A DNA stretch of 64,000 nt. Origin: SAR202 cluster bacterium bin90. Its GTDB lineage: Bacteria > Chloroflexota > Dehalococcoidia > Lucifugimonadales > JADFKI01. Numbering within the stretch: position 1 is the first letter of the stretch; each line of letters opens with the position of its first letter. The stretch covers positions 39,589 to 103,588 of the forward strand of contig MPND01000008.1 of the NCBI GenBank assembly GCA_002238855.1, written 5' to 3'. Both the position numbers and the translations under genes were made by a program. The notes beneath the pieces are model-generated. The model did not search any database and was not told where the DNA came from. It worked only from the letters and a program-made list of their open reading frames with translations. Positions 8,188-15,918 of this stretch are shown in pieces.

Positions 8188-8748
8188 TTACAGGTTGCGC
8201 GCCCAGCGCACGTACCAGGAGCCGTCTTCCGCGCAGAAAACCAGGAACCGGTAGGAGTGGGGCTGGATGCTCTGCACGGCCATTATCAGCCTGTCCTGTC
8301 TCGCTCCCTTGATCCGCGCCTCATACTCATCGGCGACCGAAAGTGCTTCAGTGTCCTCCAGACCCCGGTCTTCGATCTCACGGCGCACCTGGGACGGTGT
8401 GAGCGGCACCCCGTAGCTTGCGCCGTCCTCGGGGCTTGTCCAGACCGCAGAGCAGGTCATGCAGCGCCAGACGCCGTCGAAGCGCCCGCGCAGTTGGCAG
8501 TCTCTCGAGCAGTCGAGCGCAGATGCGCGAAAGTCCCAGATCGCCTTGTAGAGAGCGTCCTTCTCGGCGCCGGTCGGGTTGCGAAACGATGCGCCACCGT
8601 CGTCGGACACCGACCATGTGTACTCGATGGCGACGTCCCTCGCGCCTCCGAGAAGCGGCGCCACCATGTTCACGCGCTCCTTTGCGAACTCGGCAATGTC
8701 GGTGTATGTCTGCTCGTCGTTGTAGTTTCGGTAGAGTAGTTGGTTCAT
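8188..8748 (-). CDS. Hypothetical protein
   Basis: 186 residues; CSRDCQLRG and CMTCSAVW give two Cys pairs in the middle, a probable zinc-binding site. AAAGGAACGGC precedes the ATG. No family recognised. It ends 10 nt before the zinc-ribbon gene 7801-8178, so the two are probably cotranscribed. Confidence 0.65.
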   Translation of the reverse strand: MNQLLYRNYNDEQTYTDIAEFAKERVNMVAPLLGGARDVAIEYTWSVSDDGGASFRNPTGAEKDALYKAIWDFRASALDCSRDCQLRGRFDGVWRCMTCSAVWTSPEDGASYGVPLTPSQVRREIEDRGLEDTEALSVADEYEARIKGARQDRLIMAVQSIQPHSYRFLVFCAEDGSWYVRWARNL

Positions 8749-8773
8749 GCCGTTCCTTTCATGACAAAAGCAA

Positions 8774-8801
8774 GAGGCGGACGCCTGATGGCATCCGCCT
8801 C
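8774..8801 (-). terminator. Leader hairpin ahead of gene 8188-8748
   Basis: Stem GAGGCGGA/TCCGCCTC followed by TTGCTTTTGTC, then AAAGGAACGGC and the ATG about 25 nt later. Confidence 0.65.
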
Positions 8802-8835
8802 TGTGTTATGTCGGGCTTTATATGAACCGCCCGGG

Positions 8836-9045
8836 CTAGGCCTTGTTGTCTCCGAACGATTCCGAGTCGTCGATTGGCCTGAAGCGCTTGAGATGGTGTG
8901 CCTGCCGGCGCGCCTCCCTGTCCGCATTGATGGCTGCCTGCCTCTGCTCGGTCCTCTCGTGGAGCTCCCCGAGCAGGTAGTCGAGCCACTTGCCCCGGCG
9001 GAAGACAGTGGATCGGTCTATCGAGTGGTAAGCCGCGCTGTACAC
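8836..9045 (-). CDS. Hypothetical small protein
   Basis: 69 residues, GTG start placed directly after the TAG of the upstream gene (TAGGTG), with GGTGGAG just before; translation is probably coupled. Charged, mostly helical sequence (TEQRQAAINADREARRQ). No family recognised. Confidence 0.5.
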   Translation of the reverse strand: MYSAAYHSIDRSTVFRRGKWLDYLLGELHERTEQRQAAINADREARRQAHHLKRFRPIDDSESFGDNKA

Positions 9046-9249
9046 CTATCTCCACCCGTCCTCCACCTTCACCCGAATGTCCACGTTGGGCACGTAGGTG
9101 TCGAGGCTGATGTGGATGCGGTCGTCCTTGTATTGGTCGAAGCCGCCGTGCTTTTTGCTCGTATGGCTGGTCCGCAGCACCCTGGCGACGTGTCCTGTGA
9201 CCTGCGCCACTTGCCCGGGAGTGATTTCTTCTTCGTACTTGTCGTTCAT
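9046..9249 (-). CDS. Hypothetical small protein
   Basis: 67 residues. The ATG overlaps the TGA of the SLOG gene (ATGA), and its stop abuts the next gene's GTG, so it sits in a coupled run 11143 to 8836. Composition is polar; a DTYVPNVDIRVKV segment may be a beta hairpin. No family recognised. Confidence 0.55.
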   Translation of the reverse strand: MNDKYEEEITPGQVAQVTGHVARVLRTSHTSKKHGGFDQYKDDRIHISLDTYVPNVDIRVKVEDGWR

Positions 9250-9683
9250 GGCATTTCCTTGCGCTTCATCCTGTAAACAGTGACTCCTGCGCCGGATGCC
9301 ACCTTCACCATGTCGGCTGTACCCGGTCCTCCCTCGAACGCGACCACCGCGTCGGGCCTGTGTTCGAGCATCTGCCTGTTTCTGATGATGCCGGCGCGTT
9401 TAGGATGCGCGCGCCAGTCCGCAGGACAAGCTATCTGGGCCACGCCGATCTCTCTTGCTGCCCGAGCAGCCAGGGTGTCCGCACCCCGGGCCGCTCCATG
9501 TACCACAGTCTTGAGGTTGAGCGCCCTCAGCACGGCGAGCGCCAGCGGGTAGTCGCTGAACTCGCGCCCGCCGCATACGAGGACATTGAGCGGCCGGGCG
9601 GCGGAAGGGGGCGCGACCGTTCCATTTCTGAGAAAGGTTGCGCCGCCTTCCGGATCCACGCTCACCTCGATGTCTATGATCAT
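9246..9683 (-). CDS. SLOG-fold protein, DUF2493 (YspA-like)
   Basis: 145 residues. After a ~30-residue extension, LNVLVCGGREFSDY, VVHGAARGADTLA, ADWRAHPKRAGIIRNRQML and VVAFEGGPGT match the DUF2493 branch of the SLOG superfamily, Rossmann-like proteins that bind nucleotides or nucleotide-derived ligands and are common in phages and mobile elements. The precise ligand is unknown. It overlaps its upstream neighbour (GHKL-zincin gene) by an ATGA, so the two are likely made together. Confidence 0.85.
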   Translation of the reverse strand: MIIDIEVSVDPEGGATFLRNGTVAPPSAARPLNVLVCGGREFSDYPLALAVLRALNLKTVVHGAARGADTLAARAAREIGVAQIACPADWRAHPKRAGIIRNRQMLEHRPDAVVAFEGGPGTADMVKVASGAGVTVYRMKRKEMP

Positions 9684-11143
9684 CCCTTGCTCCGCTGCGC
9701 GAACTCGAGGGCGATCATAGCGCCGACGTCGGCGCAGGCATTGCCCCAGCCGTAGCCATGAGCCATGTCCCCGAGGCTTGCGGCATGGCCGAGCTCGTGT
9801 ATCACAAGACCCAGCTGCTCGCGGTCCCGCGCCGTGAAGAACTCATCATCCAGCCGCGCCAGGTTGAATCGCATCGTCGGGTGCGCCGAGCTTCGCGTGC
9901 AGTCGGCCAGGTGGAACGAGCGCGTGTTGTGAATGAACTGCACGTTCACCAGCACCCCGATGATGCGGCCCATCTCCTTGACCCATTTCTCGAAGGCCAG
10001 CTTGTCCGGATCGTCGGATACGTCCACGATCTTGAAGTATGGGTCCTCCTCGCCTCCGAGGTTGCTGCCGAAGCGTGCGCTCGCCGATTCCAGCCCGCCG
10101 CGTTGCTGCAGGTGCGTCCGCTCCTCCTTGCTCATCGTGCGTGGATGGACGATGTGAAAGCCCTGGTCTATTGCCTCAAGGTTGGAGTTCCGGTTGGAAG
10201 ACCACAGCACGGCCTTGTCGCCGAGCCGGTTCTTCACCGTGGCGCGCGCGGCGTCCTCGCTGATCCGGTTGTCCTCGACGGCAGTACGCACCCACGTCTC
10301 GCTGAACTCGTCGCGTTCCATCTCGGAGTGCATCGCGTTCAGAACCTCGGCGTATATGTCCTGCAGGTAGCTCTCGCTCACCGTGTCGCGGTTCGGGTTC
10401 TGCGGTATCTTCTGCATCACGTTCACGTCGAAGCAGGAATCTATGACCTGGATGGGCATGCCCTGGTCGAATATCCGTCCCTTGCCGTCAAGTCCGACGG
10501 GGCGTAAGATCTCGATCTTCGTCTTGCGCCTCGTGCGGCGCATGGCCTGTCCCGGGCCTTCCTGGATGACAGTCTCAAGAGTTGCCTCGTGAACCTTGAT
10601 AGGCTCGGGGTGGCTGACCTCGCGCCCGTTGATCAGAAAGCGGCAGTGACGCGGAGGACGCACGAACCTGAGCTTCTGCCTCAACTTCTCCGCCTCAAGC
10701 GAAGTCCAGGGCATCACCATCGTGACCTCCGTGCCGCTCGTGCGCGTGTTGCACCTCACGATGCGTCCGCCGTCTGCCGGAAAGTCTATGGTGTAGCCCA
10801 CCGTCACAACCTTCGCCTCGGTTGCGGCCGAGATCGCCTGCTGCGATCCCATATTGAACATGCCGCGCTTTTCGGGCATGCCGCGCTTCGGGTTCGGCCC
10901 GTTGACCTGCCAGGCATCTCTCGGCTCGGCAAAGCCGGCACCGTCGTCCCTGACGACTATGCGCGCCCCGCTCTCAACGTAGTGATAGACGCTGACGGAG
11001 CATACCGTCGCGCTGTCCTCGTCGAATACGTTCTGGATGAGCTCGTATACCAGCCGCTCGAAGCGGTCTTTGTTCAGTTCTCCCATGCCCTCCGCGCTGA
11101 TGGCGAATCGGTCGGGAAAGAATCCGGTCTCTATTTCGTTCAT
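9680..11143 (-). CDS. GHKL ATPase fused to an HExxH metallopeptidase-like domain
   Basis: 487 residues from ATG 11143 (GAGGTG ribosome site). The N-terminal half shows the GHKL/Hsp90-like ATPase signatures: N box LVYELIQNVFDED near residue 35 and G1 box VRDDGAGF near 70. The C-terminal ~130 residues contain IHELGHAASLGD near residue 450, an HExxH zinc motif with Asp at the position of the third metzincin-type ligand. The middle region resembles no family I know. Phage rIIA-type proteins also have a GHKL domain, but the C-terminal peptidase module here is distinct. Function inferred only as an ATP-dependent, possibly proteolytic, factor. Confidence 0.75.
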   Translation of the reverse strand: MNEIETGFFPDRFAISAEGMGELNKDRFERLVYELIQNVFDEDSATVCSVSVYHYVESGARIVVRDDGAGFAEPRDAWQVNGPNPKRGMPEKRGMFNMGSQQAISAATEAKVVTVGYTIDFPADGGRIVRCNTRTSGTEVTMVMPWTSLEAEKLRQKLRFVRPPRHCRFLINGREVSHPEPIKVHEATLETVIQEGPGQAMRRTRRKTKIEILRPVGLDGKGRIFDQGMPIQVIDSCFDVNVMQKIPQNPNRDTVSESYLQDIYAEVLNAMHSEMERDEFSETWVRTAVEDNRISEDAARATVKNRLGDKAVLWSSNRNSNLEAIDQGFHIVHPRTMSKEERTHLQQRGGLESASARFGSNLGGEEDPYFKIVDVSDDPDKLAFEKWVKEMGRIIGVLVNVQFIHNTRSFHLADCTRSSAHPTMRFNLARLDDEFFTARDREQLGLVIHELGHAASLGDMAHGYGWGNACADVGAMIALEFAQRSKG

Positions 11144-11236
11144 TGGATACACCTCGATAGGATGCAGCCCCAGATGCCCCGCAGCGCAGCGAGACATCAT
11201 CTTCTCAGCCCTGTCGGCGTCAGCCTGCTGGCATTG

Positions 11237-11896
11237 TCAACCTGCCGGCATCAGATAGAGAACGCCGCCGTAGTCGTCGGTAACCACCCACTTGCGGTGT
11301 TCCGACTGGCTGAGAAGCTCTTCGGATTCGGCCATCAGCGTCACTGTGAGCGGGTGAACGGGGCGTCCGTCGAGGGCTTCGCTACCTGCCATCTGCAGGC
11401 GATCGTACCGGTACTCGAGCTCTGCGCCGATGGGAATTGTTCCCCTGCCGTCGAGCGTGTATATGGTGATCGCATCGTCCTTCAGTGTCTTTGACTGATG
11501 CTGCAAGTGCTTGTCGTGAGTTTCAAGGTAGTACACCATATCCAGCGGCGACAGCCCGAACAAGAACTTCACATACTGGCGCTCCTTGCCATAGAACCTG
11601 GCATCGAAGTAGAAGAAGTGCTTTCTCGCACCCAGCTCGCGCCACCTGACGCGCTGCACCTTGTCAACCCAGTCCATTCCAAGACGCTGCACATCCGACC
11701 CAATCGCCCGCAGTTTATCAAGCGTGAAGTCCTCGCCTACCGGCTGGTAGAGCTCAATATCCAGATGCGTCGCCTCAACTGTGATGTCGGAATCCGCTCC
11801 GACTTGCCCGTCGATTCGCTCGCGCAATGCCTTGAGGCACTGATTTATAGCCTGTTCCGCATAATTGGTTCCCAATATCTCTTCCTCGCTGTTCAT
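11237..11896 (-). CDS. Hypothetical protein
   Basis: 219 residues, acidic, mixed alpha/beta pattern, no Cys clusters. Contains KHFFYFDARFYGKERQYVKF. No family recognised. It lies 93 bp upstream of the GHKL-zincin gene in the same direction. Confidence 0.65.
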   Translation of the reverse strand: MNSEEEILGTNYAEQAINQCLKALRERIDGQVGADSDITVEATHLDIELYQPVGEDFTLDKLRAIGSDVQRLGMDWVDKVQRVRWRELGARKHFFYFDARFYGKERQYVKFLFGLSPLDMVYYLETHDKHLQHQSKTLKDDAITIYTLDGRGTIPIGAELEYRYDRLQMAGSEALDGRPVHPLTVTLMAESEELLSQSEHRKWVVTDDYGGVLYLMPAG

Positions 11897-11998
11897 AATG
11901 CCGTAGCGCGCCCGGCGCCATCGTCAGGCGCGGCATTGTCGTGGTCGGAGCTTGCGAACCACCCCGACCTCATCAGTCATTGCCGACCGCTCAAAGCT

Positions 11999-12310
11999 CT
12001 ACTTCAGCTTCGCGGGGTCAAACGGCGGCGGGGTCCATTCGGGCATGCGCTCCGCCTGAATCTTGCCGTCCTTGAAGTACGAAACCCACTTGTCGCCGTT
12101 TTCCTGTCCCTCTCCGCTCAGGGTGAGCACCGCCTGGGGATGCCGGAGCGAGACCCTGAGCATGTCGTCCGTGACGTCATACCACTTCACCTCGGTTCCG
12201 CCTGACAGCACGTCCTTCCAAGAATCGACATCTTCATCCTTCGTGACTTCGGCAACGCTCTGCGCCACTTGCTCCAGCGAGTCGTCCGACTCTTCGATTA
12301 TCAGGTTCAC
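11999..12310 (-). CDS. Hypothetical protein, start uncertain
   Basis: 103 residues from GTG 12310. The good ribosome site (GAGGAAAC) is too far for that GTG; it is well spaced for an in-frame ATA at 12328 that would add IGYYTY to the N-terminus. Either an AUA start is used or a former ATG has mutated. Acidic protein ending WTPPPFDPAKLK. No family recognised. The leader contains the inverted-hairpin repeat at 12364-12389. Confidence 0.55.
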   Translation of the reverse strand: MNLIIEESDDSLEQVAQSVAEVTKDEDVDSWKDVLSGGTEVKWYDVTDDMLRVSLRHPQAVLTLSGEGQENGDKWVSYFKDGKIQAERMPEWTPPPFDPAKLK

Positions 12311-12363
12311 GTATGTGTAGTAGCCTATCGGTGTTTCCTCTTATTCGTTATCAAAGGGGTTGC

Positions 12364-12389
12364 GCCGCATCGCAGCGTTGCGGTGCGGC
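12364..12389 (-). repeat. Leader hairpin repeat, copy 1 (orientation A)
   Basis: A 26-nt imperfect palindrome with outer stem GCCGCA/TGCGGC and inner CGCA/TGCG, flanked by GGGGTTGC and ATTTCT. The same flanks surround copy 2 at 17340-17365, but the 26 nt between them there are the exact reverse complement of this copy. Confidence 0.8.
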
Positions 12390-12584
12390 ATTTCTCGCGC
12401 TCATATCAACCGCATGTGGCCGACACCCTCATCTTCGGGCGGCACATCTTCGTCACGGCAATCGAGGCAGTACTCCACGGCTGCCGCGTAGTCGGGCGAG
12501 AAGAGCACCCACGAACCATCGGTTACGGGCGCTTTGTACAGAATAAACGATTTGCACAATAATCGACATACTTGCACAAATAAG

Positions 12585-12616
12585 AACCCCCACAGGCTCG
12601 TCGACATGCGGGGGTT
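12585..12616 (-). terminator. Terminator of cassette E1 gene
   Basis: AACCCCC/GGGGGTT stem just after the E1 gene stop and before the left terminal repeat; U tract TTCTTATTT follows on the minus strand. Confidence 0.7.
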
Positions 12617-12638
12617 GATGGTGGAAGATTGCTTGTCG

Positions 12639-13436
12639 TTAACGTGGTTCAGGCGGCCTCAAATCCGATGATACGAGCCTGTGCCAATACACGAAGTCGG
12701 GGTTGCCAGCCTCTACGTACTGGGTGACTTCTTCGTGTATCATACTACGTGCATCATTCGTAATCTCGTCGTCCAACCTCACACCCGCGACCACAGCGTA
12801 GGCGGTCAGTCCGGTGACAGCTTGAACGATCTTGGCATGGTCGGTAGCCTTAGCAACATCTTCGTCGTCGATGCTATATGAGGCTTCTACGGCAATATAG
12901 TAGAGGGGCGGGTCTTCGTTAGGTGCCATCAGGTCGTGGACTGCGGCCACCATGTCAGACACAAGGAATGTTTCCCAAGCCCTTTCACGCAACCGTAACC
13001 CCTCAACCACATCTGTGTACTCTCCTTGTAGCCAGGTCTTCAGCACGTCCCTGCGGACTCCCATTGCGTCTGTTCGCCTAGCACCATGTAGATGAGCGAA
13101 CTTGTTGGCAATTCTGATCCTTTCATTTATCGCTGCGGACTGTGCGTAATTTCCACGAAAGGCCGACTGTGCCCTCAGTTCGGTGTCCACTCTAGTGCCG
13201 AGTCCGTCGATTTGTTTACCCACTGCACCAATCTGGTTGGTTAACCGTTCTTCCATGCCCTTCATGTCGCTTGCCAATCCGTCAAAGTGCTTCCCCGTCG
13301 TCTCTTTGAATTCGCTGAATTCATGAGGCAACCTGACCAGGTCTTCTGTGAGAATCTTGTTTCGCACAGCTTCCAGAAGGCGTGGGTTGCTATCCAGGAT
13401 GTCCAAGAACTCGTCGATGGTGTTGAATGTCGTCAT
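12639..13436 (-). CDS. Cassette-borne PD-(D/E)XK-like protein with coiled coil, paralog 1
   Basis: 265 residues from ATG 13436 with an AAAGGAG site. Three parts: a conserved N-terminus (FNTIDEFLDILDSN then LLEAVRNKIL), a heptad-like coiled coil (about 45-100), and a C-terminal domain with YYIAVEASYSI and YAVVAGVRLDDE. The latter pattern resembles DUF3782-type proteins of the PD-(D/E)XK nuclease superfamily, but the EAS triad lacks the usual catalytic Lys, so activity is uncertain. Paralogs are at 13692-14537, 42649-43443 and 44755-45165, always inside the same kind of cassette. It is passenger or accessory gene of the element; no DDE transposase motif is present. Confidence 0.7.
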   Translation of the reverse strand: MTTFNTIDEFLDILDSNPRLLEAVRNKILTEDLVRLPHEFSEFKETTGKHFDGLASDMKGMEERLTNQIGAVGKQIDGLGTRVDTELRAQSAFRGNYAQSAAINERIRIANKFAHLHGARRTDAMGVRRDVLKTWLQGEYTDVVEGLRLRERAWETFLVSDMVAAVHDLMAPNEDPPLYYIAVEASYSIDDEDVAKATDHAKIVQAVTGLTAYAVVAGVRLDDEITNDARSMIHEEVTQYVEAGNPDFVYWHRLVSSDLRPPEPR

Positions 13437-13639
13437 ATACTTGCTCCTTTGTAAATTATAGCCGATGAGCATCGAAAGAACAGGGTGACGAGCTGAATCT
13501 CATCACCCTTTCATAAGAGACTTATTATTGTGCAGAATGTGTTAATTTATGTGCAAATCGCCATTTTTGTACAAAGCCGGTTACGGGTTTATGCTTCACG
13601 CGGCTTTGTACAGAATTGACCATTTGCACAAATAGGAAA

Positions 13640-13667
13640 CCCCCGCAGGCTCATTGCTATGCGGGGG
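13640..13667 (-). terminator. Terminator of cassette E2 gene
   Basis: CCCCCGC/GCGGGGG stem following the E2 gene stop, then TTTCCTATTT. Sequence around it is nearly the same as in E1, E3 and E4. Confidence 0.7.
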
Positions 13668-13691
13668 CTGATGGTGGAAGATTGATTGTCG

Positions 13692-14537
13692 TTAGCGTGG
13701 TTCAGACGGTCTTAAATCTGCAGAATGAAGCCGATGCCAGAATGCGGTCTCTGGGTCATCGGTCTCAATGAACCGCTCCGCTGCTGAGTGGACCCTACTG
13801 AGTGTCTCGGCGTCCATCTCGTCATCCAGGTTCACTCCTGCCACCACCGCATAGGTGTCTACTCCGGTGACTGCCCTAATAATTCTGGCATGGTCTGTGC
13901 TCTTGAGAATGTCTTCCTTCTCTACGGTGTAAGAGGCTTCTAAAGCAATGTAGTAGGCAGGAGTCGAATCAGGCCTGGCTTGCAAGTCCCTAACCTCTGC
14001 GACCAAGTCAGCTCCTGGGAACGTCCTCCACGCTCTATCACGAAGATCGAGGGACTCAATCAATGCAACATTGTTCGCCAGCCAGTTCTCCAACACATCA
14101 TCTGGAACTTGACGTGTCTTTATAAGGCGCAAGCCGTGCCTACAGGCGAACAACCAGGCCACCTCACGATAATCCTTACGCCATGCGTCCACAGCGTATG
14201 TCCCGCGGAAGCTGGACTGAGCCTTAACTTCCTCCCGGAACATATCACCCAAGCCATTGATGTCTACGCTGTTTTTCTCCACCTTCTCGCCCAACGAGTC
14301 CACCCTCTCACCCAGCGAGTCGAGCCGCCGGTTCATTGCCGCTGTATTTTCGGCTAACGTGGCAAGGGTCTTGTCGATGTTACCAAGATGAGTGTCCGTC
14401 ACCTTGGCGTATTCGGCGAAGCGCTCGGGCAACTCCAACAATTCCTGGGTTAGTATTTCGCGCCTGAACGCTTCTCAGAATTCTTGGTTCCCGCGGGCTG
14501 CCCGCAACAGGTCTTCAAGCGTATTTATCGTGGTCAA
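13692..14537 (-). pseudogene. Cassette-borne PD-(D/E)XK-like protein, paralog 2, with in-frame TGA
   Basis: Homology to paralog 1 begins at TTG 14537 (LTTINTLEDLL), which has a GAGGTGA ribosome site. Codon 21 is TGA (14475-14477), falling exactly where paralogs have LL before EAVRNKIL; the frame then continues EAFRREILTQELLELP through the coiled coil to the conserved C-terminal domain (YYIALEASYTVE, YAVVAGVNLDDE). No frameshift is needed, so a single nonsense mutation probably inactivated it. Internal initiation at TTG/ATG could still make the C-terminal domain. Confidence 0.75.
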
Positions 14538-14810
14538 TTGTGTCACCTCTGCTCTCATTATAGATGCTTATTCCAAATAGAAAAGCTCCGTTGGTAGGAT
14601 TAACGGCAGGCGCGTCGGCGTTAGAGACCGCGTGAATATCGGACCGCATTTTCATAGCAATCGAGATCCTTGAGTAAACTCCACGACTTCTCCGGCACAG
14701 TTCTATTGTTGTGCAGAAATTGTTAATTCTTGTGTAAATCTTCAATTCTGTACAAAGCCGCTGCACTCGGCCGTCATTCAGAGATAGCCTTGCCCGTCGT
14801 CCGCCTGGGG

Positions 14811-15362
14811 TCAGCCGCAGTCCACGCACAGTCCGGTCTCCCTGCGCTCAGCCATCAGCCTGAGCCTGCGGTGGAACCAGTGCCAGTCCAGGCTGCCGTT
14901 GGGCATCACATGGACATAATAGTCAGCACCATCCATCATCAAAGCACCCTCCGTCTCATCTGGCATCTCAGCCAGTTTCTCGTCCCTAAGCGCGAAGAAC
15001 GACCTGGCGCAGCCCTCGCAGACCCGCACCATCTCGCCGGCCGCGTGCGGGTTCCGCTGCTCCGGATAAGCCTCGATGGTCCAGATCTGGGCGCTGGGTA
15101 CGGTCTGCTCGCAGTAGAGGCAGCAATGCCGCTTGCCCGCGCCCGTACCTATCTTGCCTTGCGCCGTGAGGCGTTCGAGCGCAGTGTGAAAGAACGAACG
15201 GCTGCAGCTCGTGCAGCAACGGAAGGTATTCGCCGAAAGGCCCTGATGTTGCAGCCTGGGATAGACGTCCACCTTCCACAGGTCTGTCCTCGTGATGCCC
15301 TTGTCGCAGAACAGGCAGTTGTACCTGGGCTTCCTGCCGGCGTTCCTAGCTGGCGCTGCCAC
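14811..15362 (-). CDS. Hypothetical protein with repeated zinc ribbons
   Basis: About 183 residues from GTG 15362 (GAGGG 9 nt upstream; an upstream ATG at 15404 has no ribosome site). Two tandem units of the form CLFC/CLYC ... YP ... CCTSCSRSFF / CEGCARSFF suggest a duplicated zinc domain; the C-terminus has DWHWFHRRLRLMAER and CVDCG like the protein at 7801-8178. It overlaps the upstream gene by 17 nt. Function unknown; nucleic-acid or protein binding is plausible. Confidence 0.65.
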   Translation of the reverse strand: MAAPARNAGRKPRYNCLFCDKGITRTDLWKVDVYPRLQHQGLSANTFRCCTSCSRSFFHTALERLTAQGKIGTGAGKRHCCLYCEQTVPSAQIWTIEAYPEQRNPHAAGEMVRVCEGCARSFFALRDEKLAEMPDETEGALMMDGADYYVHVMPNGSLDWHWFHRRLRLMAERRETGLCVDCG

Positions 15363-15807
15363 CGAGTTGTCCCTCGAAGGCGTGGATCGCCTCCATGCGG
15401 GCATCGTGCTTATTCTGGGAGGTGGTGCCGAAGTAGGTGCAGGGTTCGCCTGCCTGCGCTCCGCAGGTTGAGCAGGGCACGGGGTTGTTTTTCTGCAGCA
15501 CGAGCTTCTCCACTATGAAGTTGCTTGCGCCGATGAGCGCCCAATCGGCGGGATGGCTGCACCGCCGCGCCGCGGGAGTGTCCCAGCAGTGCTCGTACAG
15601 CGCGAAGGAGAGCCTGCGTACATCGATCACGTTCGTGTCCGGATCGACAGTCCATTCCCAGATGAGGTCAACGAGCACGCCGAGGTCGTTTATGTCCTTC
15701 ATGACCGTTGGCTTGCTCCTCTTCTCACGCTCCAGCATCAGCACGCACGCGCTCTGGCCGATTGACGGGTTTTCCACCAGGAACTGATTCAAGCTGGTAT
15801 CTGCCAT
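15346..15807 (-). CDS. Hypothetical protein
   Basis: 153 residues from ATG 15807. The C-terminal part has PCSTCGAQAGEPCTYFG, a zinc-ribbon-like CxxC...C arrangement seen in many phage proteins. No family recognised. Coupled to gene 14811-15362 by overlap; leader hairpin at 15863-15891. Confidence 0.65.
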   Translation of the reverse strand: MADTSLNQFLVENPSIGQSACVLMLEREKRSKPTVMKDINDLGVLVDLIWEWTVDPDTNVIDVRRLSFALYEHCWDTPAARRCSHPADWALIGASNFIVEKLVLQKNNPVPCSTCGAQAGEPCTYFGTTSQNKHDARMEAIHAFEGQLGGSAS

Positions 15808-15862
15808 TTCATATTCACTTTCTCTTGCGGACGGCCGATGTTGATTAGCCGTCACCGAAAAA

Positions 15863-15891
15863 GCCCGCGCCAAATGCGCGTTGACGCGGGC
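15863..15891 (-). terminator. Leader hairpin plus U tract ahead of gene 15346-15807
   Basis: GCCCGCG/CGCGGGC stem with inner GCGC pairing, followed by TTTTTC on the minus strand; the gene start is about 55 nt further. Confidence 0.65.
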
Positions 15892-15918
15892 CGGTTTCAA
15901 TCTCGCGCAGCGCGCCGG

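Larger units (their letters stand above)
12530..13578 (-). mobile_element. Non-autonomous mobile cassette E1
   Basis: Left end CGCTTTGTACAGAATAAA... and right end ...TGTACAAAGCC are inverted copies of a ~50-bp terminal repeat containing three TGTGCA/TGTACA boxes spaced 18 and 20-21 nt. The element is flanked by a perfect 9-bp direct repeat GGTTACGGG (12521-12529 and 13579-13587), the target-site duplication. It carries one gene (12639-13436) and a terminator (12585-12616) but no transposase. Ends beginning GGCTTTGT and 9-bp duplications are known for the IS903 group of IS5-family elements, so a related transposase acting in trans is a reasonable guess. Confidence 0.8.
13602..14759 (-). mobile_element. 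Non-autonomous mobile cassette E2
   Basis: Outer ends GGCTTTGTACAGAATTGA (13602-13619) and its exact 18-nt complement TCAATTCTGTACAAAGCC (14742-14759) are perfect inverted repeats; the right end keeps all three TGTGCA-type boxes. Flanking 9-mers GCTTCACGC (13593-13601) and GCTGCACTC (14760-14768) match at 7 of 9 positions, an aged target duplication. E2 lies 23 bp from E1 and interrupts the same small gene. Its gene has a premature stop. Confidence 0.78.
12401..14829 (-). pseudogene. Small gene split by two mobile cassettes
   Basis: The C-terminal part is open from 12529 to 12401 (PVTDGSWVLFSPDYAAAVEY..., with CLDC). Removing cassette E1 plus one 9-bp repeat (12530-13587) and cassette E2 plus one repeat (13602-14768) joins it in frame, without stops, to the frame at 14829-14769 (LTPGGRRARLSLNDGR), giving a product of about 70 residues. 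The likely GTG start at 14829 overlaps the end of gene 14811-15362. This supports both insertions being real and the gene having been inactivated by them. Function unknown. Confidence 0.6.

Noticed and set aside
9680..11143. Calling the GHKL protein a phage rIIA homolog
   Set aside because: Only the ATPase fold is shared; the C-terminal HExxH module and overall length do not support that name.
13526..13619. Repeated TGTGCA/TGTACA boxes as replication iterons or a promoter pair
   Set aside because: They occur as inverted pairs bounding gene cassettes, and E1 has a flanking 9-bp duplication, which is better explained by transposon ends. A -35/-10 reading gives wrong spacing.
14475..14477. Recoding of TGA (selenocysteine or altered code) in the cassette genes
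   Set aside because: Broken genes carry TGA, TAG and TAA alike, and TGA, TAG and TAA also end intact genes here; no SECIS-like hairpin was seen.
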